NCBI GenBank assembly: GCA_029215795.1
Contig: JARDYH010000002.1
Location: forward strand, 64,519,001 to 64,583,000
DNA length: 64,000 bases
Direction: 5' to 3'
From: Anniella stebbinsi
Taxonomy: Eukaryota > Chordata > Lepidosauria > Squamata > Anniellidae
Below, one piece after another: positions 11,109 through 22,867 of the stretch; position 1 is the stretch's first letter, and the number at the start of each line of letters is the position of its first letter. Both the position numbers and the translations under genes were made by a program. The notes under the pieces were generated by a model. It saw nothing but the letters and a program-made list of their open reading frames with translations. It was not told where the DNA came from and made no database searches.

Positions 11109-14100
11109 ATGGAAAATAAAGTAAGACTGATACCTTTAAATGTTAATGGGCTGGGTAGTGTTGTTAAAAGAAAGGGGATTGAAGGGATGTTGAATAAAAG
11201 AAAAGCTGAGATAATATTTTTACAAGAAACACATCAAATGAAAGATGGCATAAATGAGCTTAAAATGAGGAATGTGGGTGTATATGAGAAAGCATATGGG
11301 ACTTCTAAAGCAAGAGGAGTTGCGATAATAATTTCTAAAAAATGTGCACTTAATGTGGTTAAAGTGGAAAAGGATGTTTTGGGAAGATTTATTATTTTAC
11401 ACTGTTTCATGGGGGAAGACAAATATGTATTGGTTAATGTATATGCTCCAAATGAAAAGCAAATAGAATTTTATTATAAAGTGTTTAGAAATATGGGGAA
11501 TATAGAGAAAGCAAATATTGTAATGGCCGGAGACTTTAATATGGTGATGGATAAAATGAAAGATAAAGACAATATAAAAGGTATTGGGAAAATGGGTTTA
11601 GCTAAGGTAATGGAAGAAAGAGAATTGAAGGATGTATGGAGATTAGTAAAAGGGGAGGAAAAGAAATACACTTTTTATTCACCAAAATATAAGAGTTTCT
11701 CCAGGATTGATTATATATTTGTTTCAAAGAATATGATTTCTAAGATTATGGATTGTGAAATAGGAGTAATTAAGGTCTCAGACCATGCATTAATAAGTAT
11801 GGATATTAAAATAAAGAAAGATTACAGGGAAGCAAAAAGGTGGAGATTGGATACAAAAATCTTAAATTATAAAAATATTGTGGAAAAAATGAAAATGGAA
11901 ATACAGACTATATGGGAAATAAACAAAACGGGTAAATTCGCAGGGGATAGTTTGGGACACGATGAAAGCGGTAGTAAGAGGGATATGTATTAGAGAATCG
12001 TGTAAATTAAAAAGACAACAAGAAGCACAAAGTAAGAAGATTGAAGAGGAGATAAGGATAAGCATATATATGCTCAACTCCAAGCAAAAAAAAAAGAACT
12101 AGAGGAAAAGGATATAGAGAGAGTCCAAAAAGAATTAATATATTTGAAAAGGATTTTTTTCGAATATAGCAATAAAAACTCTAAAATGTTGGCAAGGTCC
12201 ACACAATCAAAGAAAGAAAAAAATATAATAGGGACAATTAAAGATAAAACTGGGAAAAAGTTGTAATTTAATGAAAGATAAACTAAAAGTATTTGAAGAT
12301 TTTTATCAGAAATTGTATACATCAGAAACGGGCCCACAGGCAAGGATACTGGAATATGTAGAGAAGAATTGGAAGATAAGATTACAAGGTAAGGATAGGG
12401 ATTATATGGAAGCATTAGTGACTGAAAAAGAAATAGAGGGAATTATTGATAAACTGAAAGGAGGGAAATCTCCAGGAGTAGATGGGTTGGGGCCGGAATA
12501 TTATAAGATATTTAAAGAGATTTTAGTACCGAAAATGAAAAAAAATGTATAATAATATAGTAAAGGGAGAGAAGACCCCACCATCGTGGGAACGTTCGCT
12601 GATAATATTAATCCCAAAACCAGATAAGGATTTCTTTAATTAATCAAGATTCTAAAATATTTACAGCAATTATGGCAAAAAGATTGAATACCTTCATAAA
12701 CAAGTATATAAAAAAGGATCAATGTGGTTTTATTCCAGAGAGGCAAATGCCTAATTTAATAGGGAGAGTACTGAACATAATAAATGTTATTAAAAGAAAG
12801 AACTTAAAAGCAGGGATGATAGCTTTAGATATTTTCAAAGCCTTTGATTGTGTGGAATGGCCAGTGTTAAAAACAATTATAAAGATATTTGGCTTTGGAG
12901 AAAGGTTTATAGGAGTGATTAATCAGCTTTATGCAAATAATAAAGCGGTGGTAATGGTAAACGAATGGTAAACGAATACAACAAATTACCTTAGCCCGGG
13001 GAACAAGACAAGGGTGTCCTCTCTCCCCAATACTATTTGCAATAGTTATAGAAATACTGGCAAACGTTATTAGGGATGATGAGAGACTCAAGGGGATAAG
13101 AGGGGAAGATAAAATAAAAATTAATATGTTTGCGGATGATACTTTATTGACATTAGAAAACCCGAGGGAAAGCATAGAAGAAATAAAGCAATATTTGAGA
13201 TAATTCGGAGAGAATACAGGACTACAGGTAAATTGGGGCAAATCAGAAATGATGTTATTTAATTATGACAAAGAAGAAAGGGAGGAGTGTAGTTCAAAAT
13301 TGGATCTTAAGATTAAAAATATAGTGCACTATTTAGGAGTTCATATTACAAAAGATTTAGAAAAGTTAGAAGAAATTAATTTTAGTAGCTTAAAAAAACA
13401 GATAATGAAGAAGTTAGAGGCTTATAGGAAATTAAAGCATTCACAGTTTGGTAGAATAGCGGTTATTAAAATGAAAATATTACCAAAGATTAATTTTTTG
13501 TTTAGAATGTTACCAATTAAAATAACAGAAGTAGAAATAAGAAGTTGGCAAAGCATGATAAATAACTACAGTAACGGAGATAGAAAAGCAAGAATTAATA
13601 AATCGAAATGGTATAAGACGCAAAGGAAAGGAGGGTTGGGACTCCCGAATATAAAGATGTATTATATAGCCAATTAATTAAGATATGTTATAAATAGTAT
13701 AGTAGGAAAAGAGGATTTAGAATGTTTAGAGACGCAGACAGGAGAAATAGAGTTAAAGTTACAAAATATATTTTTTAGTAAAATACAAAAGAATCAATCG
13801 AAGGATATGGAAAATCCCATCCTAAAAAATATTTTGGAGATTTGGGGTAAGTATAAAAAGAAATTAATACCAGGAATTTCTCCTCTAACCCCAGTTGTTT
13901 TATTGGAGAACTTCCCAGGTAATTTAAGAAGAGAACTGGAAGGGTTATTGAGGGGGAAAAAATAATTAAAGTGAAAGATTGGTTGAAGAAAATGGTTAAT
14001 AAAAAGCAAATAGAAGAAGCTTTAAGAGGACAAAAAAACTTATGGTTTAAGTGTATACAATTGGAACAATGGACACAGAAATGGAAAAAGAAAAACAAGG

Positions 14101-14875
14101 ACTGTAGAAAGGAAACAAGATTTGAAAAGTTAATTGAGTCAGAGAAAAGGAGGGGGAAAATAAAAGCAAAAAAAGGTATAATAAGTGAAATATATAATAT
14201 ATTGATAGAGGAGGGAGAGCAACAAGAAATTTTGAAAACATTCTGGGAAGAAGCTTTAACAAAACAAATTACCGACGATAACTTTGGGAAGATATGGGAA
14301 CTAAGAACATTAAAGTTGATATCAATAAGGATAAAAGAGAATCATTATAAAATAATTTGGAGATGGTATCTCACTCCCGTAAGATCACATCAGATAGGTA
14401 AAAAAAATTCAATGCTATGTTGGAGGGGTTGTCAGGAGGTGGGGACATATTTCCATATGTGGTGGACATGTGAGTATGTACAAAAATTTTGGAAAAGAGT
14501 TTTTAAAGAAATAAGTGAAATACTGGGTAAAAAAGTGGAAGCAAGTCCAAATCTAGCGTTACTTTCGATGTTTGACAAAGAATATGGGAATAAAAATATA
14601 AGAGAATTGATTAACAACCTCCTGACACCGGCGAGATTAATGATAGCTAAGAATTGGAAAATACAAGGGAATTATAGTATAGAAGAATGGTATAAAGGGG
14701 TGTGGGATATAGCAATTAATGATAGATTAACATGTAAATTTAAAATTAGGATGGGATTATCCAAGAAGAACGATTTTGAAAGTATTTGGGGACTATTTAT
14801 AGAATATGTTTTAATAAAGGGGAGAGGATGTACACCTTCAAAAGAATCATTGCAATTTTGGAAAAATGTATAACA
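11109..14875 (+). pseudogene. L1 ORF2 (endonuclease/reverse transcriptase), broken
   Basis: ORF2p normally nicks target DNA and reverse-transcribes L1 RNA at the nick. The first frame, 11109-11993, holds an apurinic-type endonuclease with QETH (E40), GDFN (D142, N144) and SDH (D225, H226), all intact. A frameshift near 11930 ends it. RT segments follow: 12271-12552 (KGGKSPGVDGLGPEYYK), 12672-12971 (ALDIFKAFDCVEW), then a frame with GTRQGCPLSP and the catalytic FADDT at 13129-13143, cut by TAA at 13201. Frame 13249-13677 continues the thumb region and 13971-14873 the C-terminus. The cysteine motif CX3CX7HX4C is at 14418-14471. Compared with the copy at 43123, about 33 bp encoding LTDPASYRPI are missing near 12632. 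Confidence 0.92.
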
Positions 14876-14998
14876 TATTAGAGCAATGAAGGTCTCAGGG
14901 GTAGGGGAGCATGGGGGGATGTTAAGGTTTTGTTTATGTATTATGTTTATTATATGTTTATTATATGTTGAAAAAATAAATATATATTTTTTAAAAAA

Positions 14999-15830
14999 TT
15001 CAAAGATGAGATACTTTGCCATTATCTCTAATGCGAAAGTTGGAAACATCTGTCCTCTTCCTAAAACGTAAACAATAACACATTTCCCAGCTTTCCACTT
15101 TATAGTACGTGTCTTCAATTATTTTCCTGTTCTTGCTCTTGTTCTTTCATACAAGCTCTGAGTGTATGTTTTTAAAGATTAAGAACAAGCTTGGGAATCC
15201 AATGGCTTCTCTGTTAATTAGTTCCATATGCATTGCAATGCAACTCTTAATTAGATGATCAAATGCATTTAGTGAGCTATCAACAATTTCATGCAGTTGA
15301 ATAGCTAGCTCTTTTCTCTGTTTTTGAGATTATTCTACCCTTTAACTAAAGCATGGGTACCTTTTCCATGTGGTCCTCCTGTCCTATGCAATATCAACAA
15401 TATCTTCAGATGGGCTGTTCTGTAGGCCAACAATAAGCATAGCTTTCTATAGTTTTGCTCATTTCCCATTTTCATTGAGCTAACCAAAGCTTTGTTTCAG
15501 CTAGAAGTTTGGACACAAAGTTGTGGTACAGCTATGTGTTCCACGCCGTCTACATTTCTTATGAACAGGAACATGTTACTTGTCCATGAAATGCCTTGAG
15601 ATCTTATTGGTCATCTCTATGAAAAAGGCTAGGTTGCTATGAAGCCTTTGAGCTGTTTCTCATGTCCACTTTGTCCATTATGGTCTGACTTTCTGTCTTA
15701 TATATATTTTTAAAAATCCCTACATATTATGATGACAGGATTCTCTTTGTGGTTGAATGAAACTAACATTTCCAGTCCTTCCTTTGAAGGTTCGTGTTGA
15801 TGTTTTCAACAACAAGCTGATCCTAGGATG
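14999..15830. other. Non-coding unique DNA, possible conserved element
   Basis: No gene. Between about 15170 and 15300 are closely spaced TTAATTAG, ATATGCATTGCAATGCAA and CTTAATTAGATG motifs without repeat hallmarks, the look of a homeodomain/POU-bound non-coding element. This is inference from motif content only. Confidence 0.4.

Positions 15831-15875
<45 letters not shown>
15831..15875. repeat. (ATA)n microsatellite, L2 tail
   Basis: Perfect ATA/TAA repeats at the 3' terminus of the minus-strand L2 copy. On its coding strand this is an (ATT)n tail, as at the plus-strand copy ending at 39300. Confidence 0.9.
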
Positions 15876-15991
15876 TTTATAACCCGCCTCTCCCTCCGGA
15901 TCGAGGAGGGGAACAACAACAATATAAAACACAAGAATCACAAACAGTTAAAATTTTAAAAACAAGAAAAAAATACATCATTAAAAACATC

Positions 15992-16710
15992 TTAAAATTC
16001 ATCTGGATAGGCCTGCTGGAAGAGAGCAGTCTTCATGACTCTCTTAAATTCATGAAGACTGCTAATTTGTCTAATCTCCTCCGGCAGACCATTCCATAGT
16101 CTGGGAGCGATGGAAGAGAAGGTCCTCTGGGTAACACTTGTTAGCCTAGTTCTGGCTGACTTGAGGAAGTTCTTCCCAGTGGACCTAAGTGTGCAGGGCG
16201 GATTGTACGGGAGAAGGCGATCCCGCAGGTAACCTGGACCCAAACCATGTAGGGCTTTAAAGGTAATAACCAACACTTTATACTTCACCCGGAAACTGAT
16301 TGGCAGCCAATGAAGCGTTTTTAAAACTGGTGTAATGTGGTCACCCCTAGGTGTACCGGTGACCAACCTGGCTGCCATATTTTGAACAAGTTGAAGTTTC
16401 CGGACTAGGCACAAAGGTAGCCCTATGTACAGCGCATTGCAGAAGTCAAGCCTCGAAGTTACCAGCGTGTGAACTACCGTCTTTAGGTCTTCCAACTCTA
16501 GGAAGGGGCACAGCTGGCGTATCAGCCGAAGCTGATAGTAGGCACTCCTGGCCGTCGCATCAATCTGGGCTGTCATTTGGAGCGACGGATCCAGGAGTAC
16601 CCCCAAGCTGTGAACACAATCTTTCAGGGGGGGTGTAACCCCATCCAGAACTGGTTGACACACCTCCAAACCCAGGTTGGGACCTTTGACAGCGAGCACC
16701 AGGATGGAAA
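15992..16710 (-). pseudogene. L2-type LINE ORF2 C-terminal fragment
   Basis: An open frame of about 235 residues with no internal stop covers the end of the reverse transcriptase polyprotein. Recognisable segments are LAVKGPNLGLEVCQPVL, LDPSLQMTAQIDATARSAYY, AARLVTGTPRGDHITPVL, LHWLPISFRVKYKV and RLWNGLPEEIRQ, ending with a stop at 15992. The catalytic YADD region is not included because the copy is truncated upstream. Residues before LAVKG (plus-strand coordinates above about 16710) do not match the related copy and are flanking DNA that happens to be open. No function is expected. Confidence 0.88.
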
Positions 16711-16865
16711 CTTCACACAATTGTTTAACTGCAGACTTCAGCCAAAAGAAAATCCAAGCTGAAAACAATGACACTCATCATTGGAAGACTGGTTCTCGAA
16801 CCCATTCTTTAATAGTTTTAAAACACGAACAGGATCAGGTTATGGGTAATATCCAGTGCTGCCAT

Positions 16866-17032
16866 TCCGCTTACACCACTGACATAGGGCTAGAGTAAGT
16901 GACCTCTAATGCAATGCCAGTACCGTATGCTGGAGTCATGGGTTTTCTGGGGAAATCTATTTCTCCAGCACACACTATTGGCATTGACTGGAGGTCACTT
17001 GTGCTAGCACTATGTTAGTGGTGTAAGCCGGA
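16866..17032. mobile_element. Foldback MITE of about 170 bp
   Basis: The left arm CCGCTTACACCACTGACATA is mirrored on the right by a sequence whose inverse reads CCGGCTTACACCACTAACAT. Pairing continues inwards through AAGTGACCTC and CAATGCCA towards a loop near 16945. Arms of about 75 bp are imperfect. There is no coding sequence. A non-autonomous DNA transposon is the simplest reading. Confidence 0.65.
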
Positions 17033-17049
17033 TGTTAGCGGATCCTGCC

Positions 17050-18505
17050 CTGTGTAAGAGGACAATATTAAAGAAAGAAGCTAGTAAACAGCTGAGAACA
17101 GATTTTCCCCAACAGAGCAAATTGTTTACCAGGTTCTCTATTGCACAAGCTGATTTGAGATAAGAATTTGATTGCATGTGTATACCAAACAGCACCTTTT
17201 TGCACTGTTGGTGAGTTCATACAATTTTATGCTTAAAGTCAATATATAGCTGATGAAAGCTGTGAATGATTTTGCATTCACACAGTTTGGATTAATACTG
17301 TGATTAAAACTGAAGTGAAAATCATCCTTCCAAATTTCTTCAAGTGAAATAAATTGTGTGAAGGGTTTACTCCATTTCACCTCTCTCATGTGAGCTGTAG
17401 CTTGAGATTTATGCTTGAAGTACCATGCACCTGCAGTAACGCGAAGATGGCAGATGGAGAAAAATGAGGACAACTCTGCAATGTAAGTAAGTACCACAAG
17501 AACAGTGAATGGGATGTTCTAGCCTTTCAGGGGATTTTTTTTTTTTTGCCAACCTGTGAAAATAATATTTTAATATTTCTTATTATTGCCCCTTTGTTGT
17601 TGGAAACTGGATCCCTTCTTGAGGAGGGTCCACCCTCTCAAATGGAAAGAAACTTTTCATTTTAATATCACTATTGGCTATTGTTGGAATTATTATTTCA
17701 AGGTTTATATGGTGCCTTTCAAAGGTCTCAAAGTACTGAAAATTACAACTTGTTGGCCAAATGCTGCAGCTGTGTAATAATACCCTGAACATAAATATCA
17801 TAAAAGCAATGAAATGGCTTCATCAAGAAATATTCACTTCTTATTCCTACAAATTATTTCCATTCATACCAACCGTCATGCAAAAAAAAAATACACGAAT
17901 CAATAAAAATGTTGGGACTATTTGCAATTATGTATCAAGTGGGGGAACAACCCTATGCATAATGTTTTTCAGCTTCTAGGTGCATTCAGTAAGATTGGAA
18001 GGGAACAAATAATGTGCTACATATAGGTGAATATCATAATAATGTTAAACAAACCACGGAGGGCTTTTTTAAATAATAAAAAAGAGAGAGGAGGGGAAAT
18101 ACTCCTATTACAGATCACATCAGAACTACAAAGTAATGGGAGGATCCTTCACACATTCATTTGTAATTTACCTAGACCTCCTTACAGTTTATTTTTGAAA
18201 GTATATATTACCATGTTTTTGATTTTTAAAAAAACTTTAAAGGATATTCACCAGACTTCTCAACATCGCAAGACATGCAGAACTATTTGTTTGTTGTTAC
18301 CTCTTAAAGATATAAACATATACCACAAACACAACCTTTATTGGCATGGGTATTTTGGTCCTGAGAATGTATCTACCCTGTTTTTTGTCCATAGGTTCTT
18401 TTCAATCCTTTATCATGTGGCTTACTATCCTATGAACAGGAGAGCAGAAATGAAAAATAGTAGCCCGCCAGCATGAATGACAATACCTTGGCACTGTAAA
18501 AGATT
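17050..18505. other. Non-coding unique DNA
   Basis: AT-rich, with no recognisable gene or repeat apart from short A or T runs. Confidence 0.55.
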
Positions 18506-18508
18506 AAG

Positions 18509-18590
18509 GCTACAACTCTGTGCTCAGTTTCCTGGGAGTAAGCCCCACTGAACTTAATGTGATTTACTTTTGAGTAAAAGTAAGCCACAT
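18509..18590. mobile_element. Short palindromic repeat, GGGAGTAAG family
   Basis: Contains CTGGGAGTAAGCCCCACTGA followed by AACTTAATGTGATTTACTTT, a decayed palindrome. Related copies lie at 41310, 45426, 46247, 59691 and 59972. The common pattern is CTGGGAGTAAG-CCATTG-ATTCAATGG-CTTACTTCTGAG. Confidence 0.6.
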
Positions 18591-18913
18591 TGCACTATTT
18601 GTCATCAAATGTTTTTCTCACTGTATATTTCTAAATGAAATGGTTTGCAAAAAGGAGGAGGAAGAGCAGGACTAGAAAAGGGAAAGAAGAATTTATATTT
18701 TGCGGAATGCAATGCAAAATACTTTAAGATTCTGACTAGCACTTTTAAAGATACACTCAAAATAATCTAGTGTTAAAGGACTTCATTTATTGAAGTTGTC
18801 AAGAATAACAAATGTTCAGGTTACAAATATAAGTTGCGATCCAAATATAAGAAATAATGGGTATTATTTCTGAAAATGAAACAAAGGTATTTTCCTATTT
18901 GTGTAACAGCAAT

Positions 18914-18990
18914 ATTCCATTATAGCACAGCACCACCTAGAGCTTATGTAGCAGAGAAGCAGGAAAGGTGGTGCTATTCTATAGTGGAAT
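18914..18990. repeat. Hairpin with 25-bp arms
   Basis: Arms 18914-18938 and 18966-18990 are inverted repeats with few mismatches (ATTCCATTATAGCACAGCAC against, inverted, ATTCCACTATAGAATAGCAC). The spacer, about 27 bp, contains AGAGAAGCAGG. A similar but less symmetric sequence with GCTACCTAGAGGTTATCT and AAAAGCAGGAAAGG lies at about 31925-31965, so this is a dispersed repeat rather than a unique RNA gene. Confidence 0.6.
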
Positions 18991-19745
18991 ACTGCAATTT
19001 TGCTTTTGCTGTGAGATTTCCTGCAATAAAGAAGTCTCACTGCCTTGGGTGTCCCATGTCAATTTGCCAGAATGTGTGATTGCCTGAGGGACTGGGAAAC
19101 CTGACAGAACATTAATAATGGAAAATGCATAATCATCCACAATTTGAAAATGACTTGGGGCCACAGTCACTGTTACGTAAGTGGACTTCCGCTTGCACAG
19201 TGGAACTTCCTCTTCTCCCACCTGTCTGTTGTTGGGGGTCCCCCAAAGCTCTGAATCAGATTGGGAGGGTTCGGGGCCTGCAGGTAGAGGGGAGTTCAAT
19301 CCGCTGGTGGAGTCTGTTCTGCAGACACACAGGCATCATTGGATGCAACCCCCAAAGAAAGCAAGATTTCTATGGTTTGGGGGCAATGAAGGGAGTTGTA
19401 TTGGACAGTTAGCATGGAAACGTAAGGAATAATCTGATAGAGGGCCTCCTGTGCATTAATGCTTGCATCCTCTTCAGCTTTTTCTCAAAGAGTTGTCAGT
19501 TTTTTAAAAAATGTATCTATGCTGTTACACTGTCTACCTGATTCCAGTTTGCTGTAATCCATAGACAGCTTGATAAACTTTAAGGATAATGGCAAAAATG
19601 CCACCTTGGAGGCTCATAACTGATTCTGTAAGATTAAAGAATATGTGATTGTTCCATAACAATAATATCCTACTATGCATGCAAAGAAGTAACTCCAATT
19701 CCTTGGTATACAATCTACAGTCCAGTGTTTGGGCAAGATAGTAAG
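18991..19745. other. Non-coding unique DNA
   Basis: No supported gene or element. Confidence 0.5.
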
Positions 19746-19746
19746 A

Positions 19747-19749
<3 letters not shown>

Positions 19750-19780
<31 letters not shown>
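19750..19780. repeat. (TA)n microsatellite
   Basis: About 15 uninterrupted TA units. Confidence 0.9.
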
Positions 19781-19782
<2 letters not shown>

Positions 19783-19914
19783 CATTTGGTTTAGTTTGTT
19801 TCACTTGCTCTGTAGTACAGATTTGTTTTGAAGAGACTCACTTGCCTTCAGAACTTGATCCAGTTTAGTTGAGTTACCAGAAAAAGAAACACAAAGCTTC
19901 TATAGCAGAGGGGG

Positions 19915-19995
19915 TGAGCTGTGCTGGACTCCAACTCCCATCAGCCACAGACATCATAGACAACATCTGGAGGGCCACATGTTTCCCACTCCTGT
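19915..19995. mobile_element. MITE fragment, ACTCCCATCA family
   Basis: Contains CTGGACTCCAACTCCCATCA and later ACATCTGGAGGGCCACATGT with TTTCCCACTCCTG. This matches the two ends of the family copy at 52787-52920 with a shortened middle. Confidence 0.65.
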
Positions 19996-21204
19996 TCTGT
20001 AGAATGGCAGCTAAGCACATGAGCTGCAAGCAAAGAGGTGTAAAGCTTGTCACAGCCATTAACTTCACTAGGTTGCCTGCAAACTATCAGTCATCCTTAG
20101 CATCTGCACTTATAGAGATCAGTATTATTACTGGCCTATCCTTTATGCAGCTTCAATACTGTATGGGCAAAACTGTATATATTTAAAGGCAATTAGACCT
20201 TCTAAAACAGCTAGCCAGGGAATATGGCAGAGGCAGAAGAGTTGCTGTGTGGATCCATTATATTCTCTGTAACTTCCATGGCTACCATCGCAATGTTGAT
20301 GGCTGCAAATTCTTGGCTTCACTTGCTGCAGAATCCTCTCCTAATTTGGAGCCACACACACACTTCAGGTGTCTGTGCCTCTCCCCTCCCCTGCTCCCAC
20401 TGCCACCTGACAATGTGAGGACCACATTGAGACTAGGACCACATTGAGACTAATGAATAGCATTCTATATTCTGATAGTGAACACATTCTCCATGTGGTT
20501 ATCCTTATGTAGCCAAAATGGTACCATCCATACACAAAAGGGAGGTGTTGATGGACTTGAGGTAATCCAAGCTTTGCAGAAACACACACACGCCCTTTTG
20601 CTCCACCCCTTCATTCCCCTTCCATGTGTTTGCTCTCTCGCTCCTGCTGGTATAATGGCACACAAAATAGACTGAACAAACTCTTTTGAAACTCTGTGCT
20701 GTACCTGCATCACATATGCAAGAATATTTGTGAGTGAAACTGTTTTCTTTCCTTCACTTAAGAAGGGTGTGGTCTCCTTGTATTAGTCGAAGATAGCCTG
20801 TGTGCATGTGGGACTGGTAAATCCTTACTCTGTTTTGCCTTTTGTTTTTTCTCTGCTTATTGCCTTTCTAACAGGAAGCATCATTACTAAATAATCCCAT
20901 CCAAATGGAGGCCATGCTCAGAGCAGATCAGGGGAAAGTCTGGCTCTGCAGGTTCCAAATCACTCCAGTTTCCCTATCATGCCCCCCAACCGGCAGCCGA
21001 ACTAAAAGCCATTTTAGAGCTGGCATAGTTAATTTCCCCTCCACTGGAACCAATGGGAGGGAGGGTGGAAAAAGGAAGCCAGATGAGGGGTTGAAGTGTG
21101 TGTGTGGGAGCTAAAAAGCCAGCTTCCACCTGGCCAGTGTGAGCCTAGTAGAGCATCAGAAAAGGTATTTTGTCCACCTCTTATTCTCTCTCCCTTGTGC
21201 CATA
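19996..21204. other. Non-coding unique DNA
   Basis: No supported coding region. A short CA run lies near 20354-20362. Nothing else recognised. Confidence 0.5.
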
Positions 21205-21208
21205 GGAT

Positions 21209-21748
21209 TGTTAGACAAAACTTATGTCCAGATTCTTCTCCTAGGAGGATAAAGCCGTATTCCCACTAAGAGGCACAGAGTCAGTGATCTTAGTCCAATG
21301 CAGTTTTATTAAAGCAGTCAGCTGAATGGGTGACCCTAGGGAGTCATGCCACCAAAGGCCACACTTCAAAGGATACAAGCACCTACTTTTATAACATACA
21401 GTAAGCATCATGTTATAGCTACAGACAGTGCACACGCAAGCATAACTCAATGCATCTCTATGTGAGCCACCGCCTTTTGGGCTAACGCCAAAGACCACCT
21501 TGTTTCTCACCAGTAGCTCATTATTGCACCCAGGAATGAAAGTGGGAAGTTAAAACTAGGACACAATATCGGCTACTTTTGAGGAATGTTGCAGCTTCTG
21601 ATCAAGGCCGAGTTATGATTGTTCCTTGTTCCTAGCTGCTACATACATAGACTGATCTTGGCTTTAAACAAGCGTTCCCAGAAAGCAATCCCAGCATTCT
21701 ATACGAGAGAGAGAAAGATGGCTTCACTCTGGCTAGCAATATCTAACA
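21209..21748 (-). mobile_element. Solo LTR of an endogenous retroelement
   Basis: The 540-bp unit has inverted ends TGTTAGA (21209) and TCTAACA (ending 21748). It is flanked on both sides by the same four bases, GGAT (21205-21208 and 21749-21752), a 4-bp target duplication. On the minus strand a TATA box TATAAAAG (21387-21394) is followed about 75 bp later by an AATAAA polyadenylation signal (21305-21310) and then a U5-like stretch. This is the normal U3-R-U5 order. No internal gag, pol or env sequence is present. It probably arose by recombination between the two LTRs of a longer insertion. The family cannot be named from the LTR alone. Confidence 0.82.
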
Positions 21749-21759
21749 GGATTGCTCTG

Positions 21760-22205
21760 TAAATGTTGCAGCCCCTAATTATTCTCATAGGGATAAAAAT
21801 GATGAAGCATCATTATGCCTAAACTGCCTTTTAAAAACAGTCAGCAAATTCTAAATGTAACTCACTTTTAAAAGACACACAGCCACTAATTAGACTGCTG
21901 GAGGGAGCTGCAGATCAACCCCAAGTGGGGTTAACCCAGGCAGCCATCAATTCCGCTGACAATCACGGAGAGCAGGTGGTGAAGCCCTGTTAATGCACTC
22001 ACTACCTTGTTGCAGTTTTGCCAGGTTTTTGCAAATGGTGCCCTTATTTTAATAGAACATCTCACATTACACCAATCTAGGGCTAATTATCACCATGCAA
22101 AATATCTGTTGAGCAATTTAATTAAAAATTAGCAGTACTTAGTGAGAGTCTAGCATCGAACAGACTGAATTAGATCTAGCTATGTATAGCTACTTAGAGC
22201 AAAAC
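21760..22205. promoter_or_regulatory. Candidate conserved non-coding element
   Basis: Starting next to the solo LTR, this stretch lacks repeat hallmarks. It contains several homeodomain-type cores, including CCACTAATTAGACTGC, GCTAATTATCACCATGCAAA and CAATTTAATTAAAAATTAGC, with non-biased sequence between. Such texture is common in vertebrate developmental enhancers. No alignment was possible, so function is inferred only. Confidence 0.35.
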
Positions 22206-22867
22206 TATGTTTTGCGAATTGGGTAGTGTGTAGCTGAAGTGTGCCTTTTTTTTACTCCAGTGTAAGAGCATGCAGCCCCAATTCAGATCAGGATCACCAT
22301 GCTCTGGGATGGGTGAGTTAAATTTTCCCACTGATTCCCCCCACAAATTTCATCCCTGCTCCCCCCAGGGCAGGTATTTTAGAGTAGTTTGGCTTGTATT
22401 TTGATCCTTGGCATCTTGTCTGGAGACTAATGGCATTTGTTGTAGTGGCTCCTTCACTGGAAGGTGAGGTTGCCGTAGTGCCTGAATGGATGGATATTGC
22501 TCAGATTGCAGGTAGATTTGTGGCTGTCTGCTCACCATTCAAGGCTTATCTGGGCCAGATTCTTAGGTTTCATTTTTTAAAAAAGGATAAGAGCCCAGTA
22601 CTTACTAGTGATGAGTGAACTTACCTTGAGTGAATTTGTTATTTACTTGGAAAGCAACACATTCGTTCCTGTGAGCTCAGCTGACAGATCTCAGTTAATA
22701 CGAAATCGTATTCTGTGTATATGAGTTTTTGCACATGCGCAATATCAAAGTGCATCTTAGGAGCTGTAGTTATGAAGATGAACCTACAGAGTCCTCTTCT
22801 TCCTCTGAGCCAAAGCTATGGTGGATGCAGTGACAACAAAGGAAGCAGTTAAGGAGACTGCTTCAAG

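Larger units (their letters stand above)
10491..14998 (+). mobile_element. L1 LINE retrotransposon, 5'-truncated
   Basis: The copy runs from the C-terminal part of ORF1 (10491-10827), through a short G-rich inter-ORF spacer, into ORF2 (11109-14873). It ends in an AT-rich 3' tail after 14880 (about 14940-14998) containing AAATAAATATATATTTTTTA. ORF2 carries an APE endonuclease, a reverse transcriptase with FADDT, and the C-terminal CX3CX7HX4C cysteine motif typical of L1. The 5' UTR and most of ORF1 are absent, as expected from incomplete target-primed reverse transcription. I could not identify a target-site duplication. Frameshifts, stops and a small deletion make the copy non-functional. Confidence 0.92.
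15831..16710 (-). mobile_element. L2-type LINE, 3' end only
   Basis: A 5'-truncated copy on the minus strand. It consists of the C-terminal coding part, a short 3' UTR whose coding-strand end contains GGGAGAGGCGGGTTATAAAT, and the (ATT)n tail. Homology to the copy at 37937-39300 begins at about 16705. Confidence 0.88.

Noticed and set aside
10470..15010. Target-site duplication for the main L1
   Set aside because: Candidate similarity between TCAAAAGAC upstream and TTCAAAGATG downstream is too weak to claim.
15720..15941. Tyrosine-rich minus-strand frame
   Set aside because: Produced by the ATA repeat at the L2 tail.
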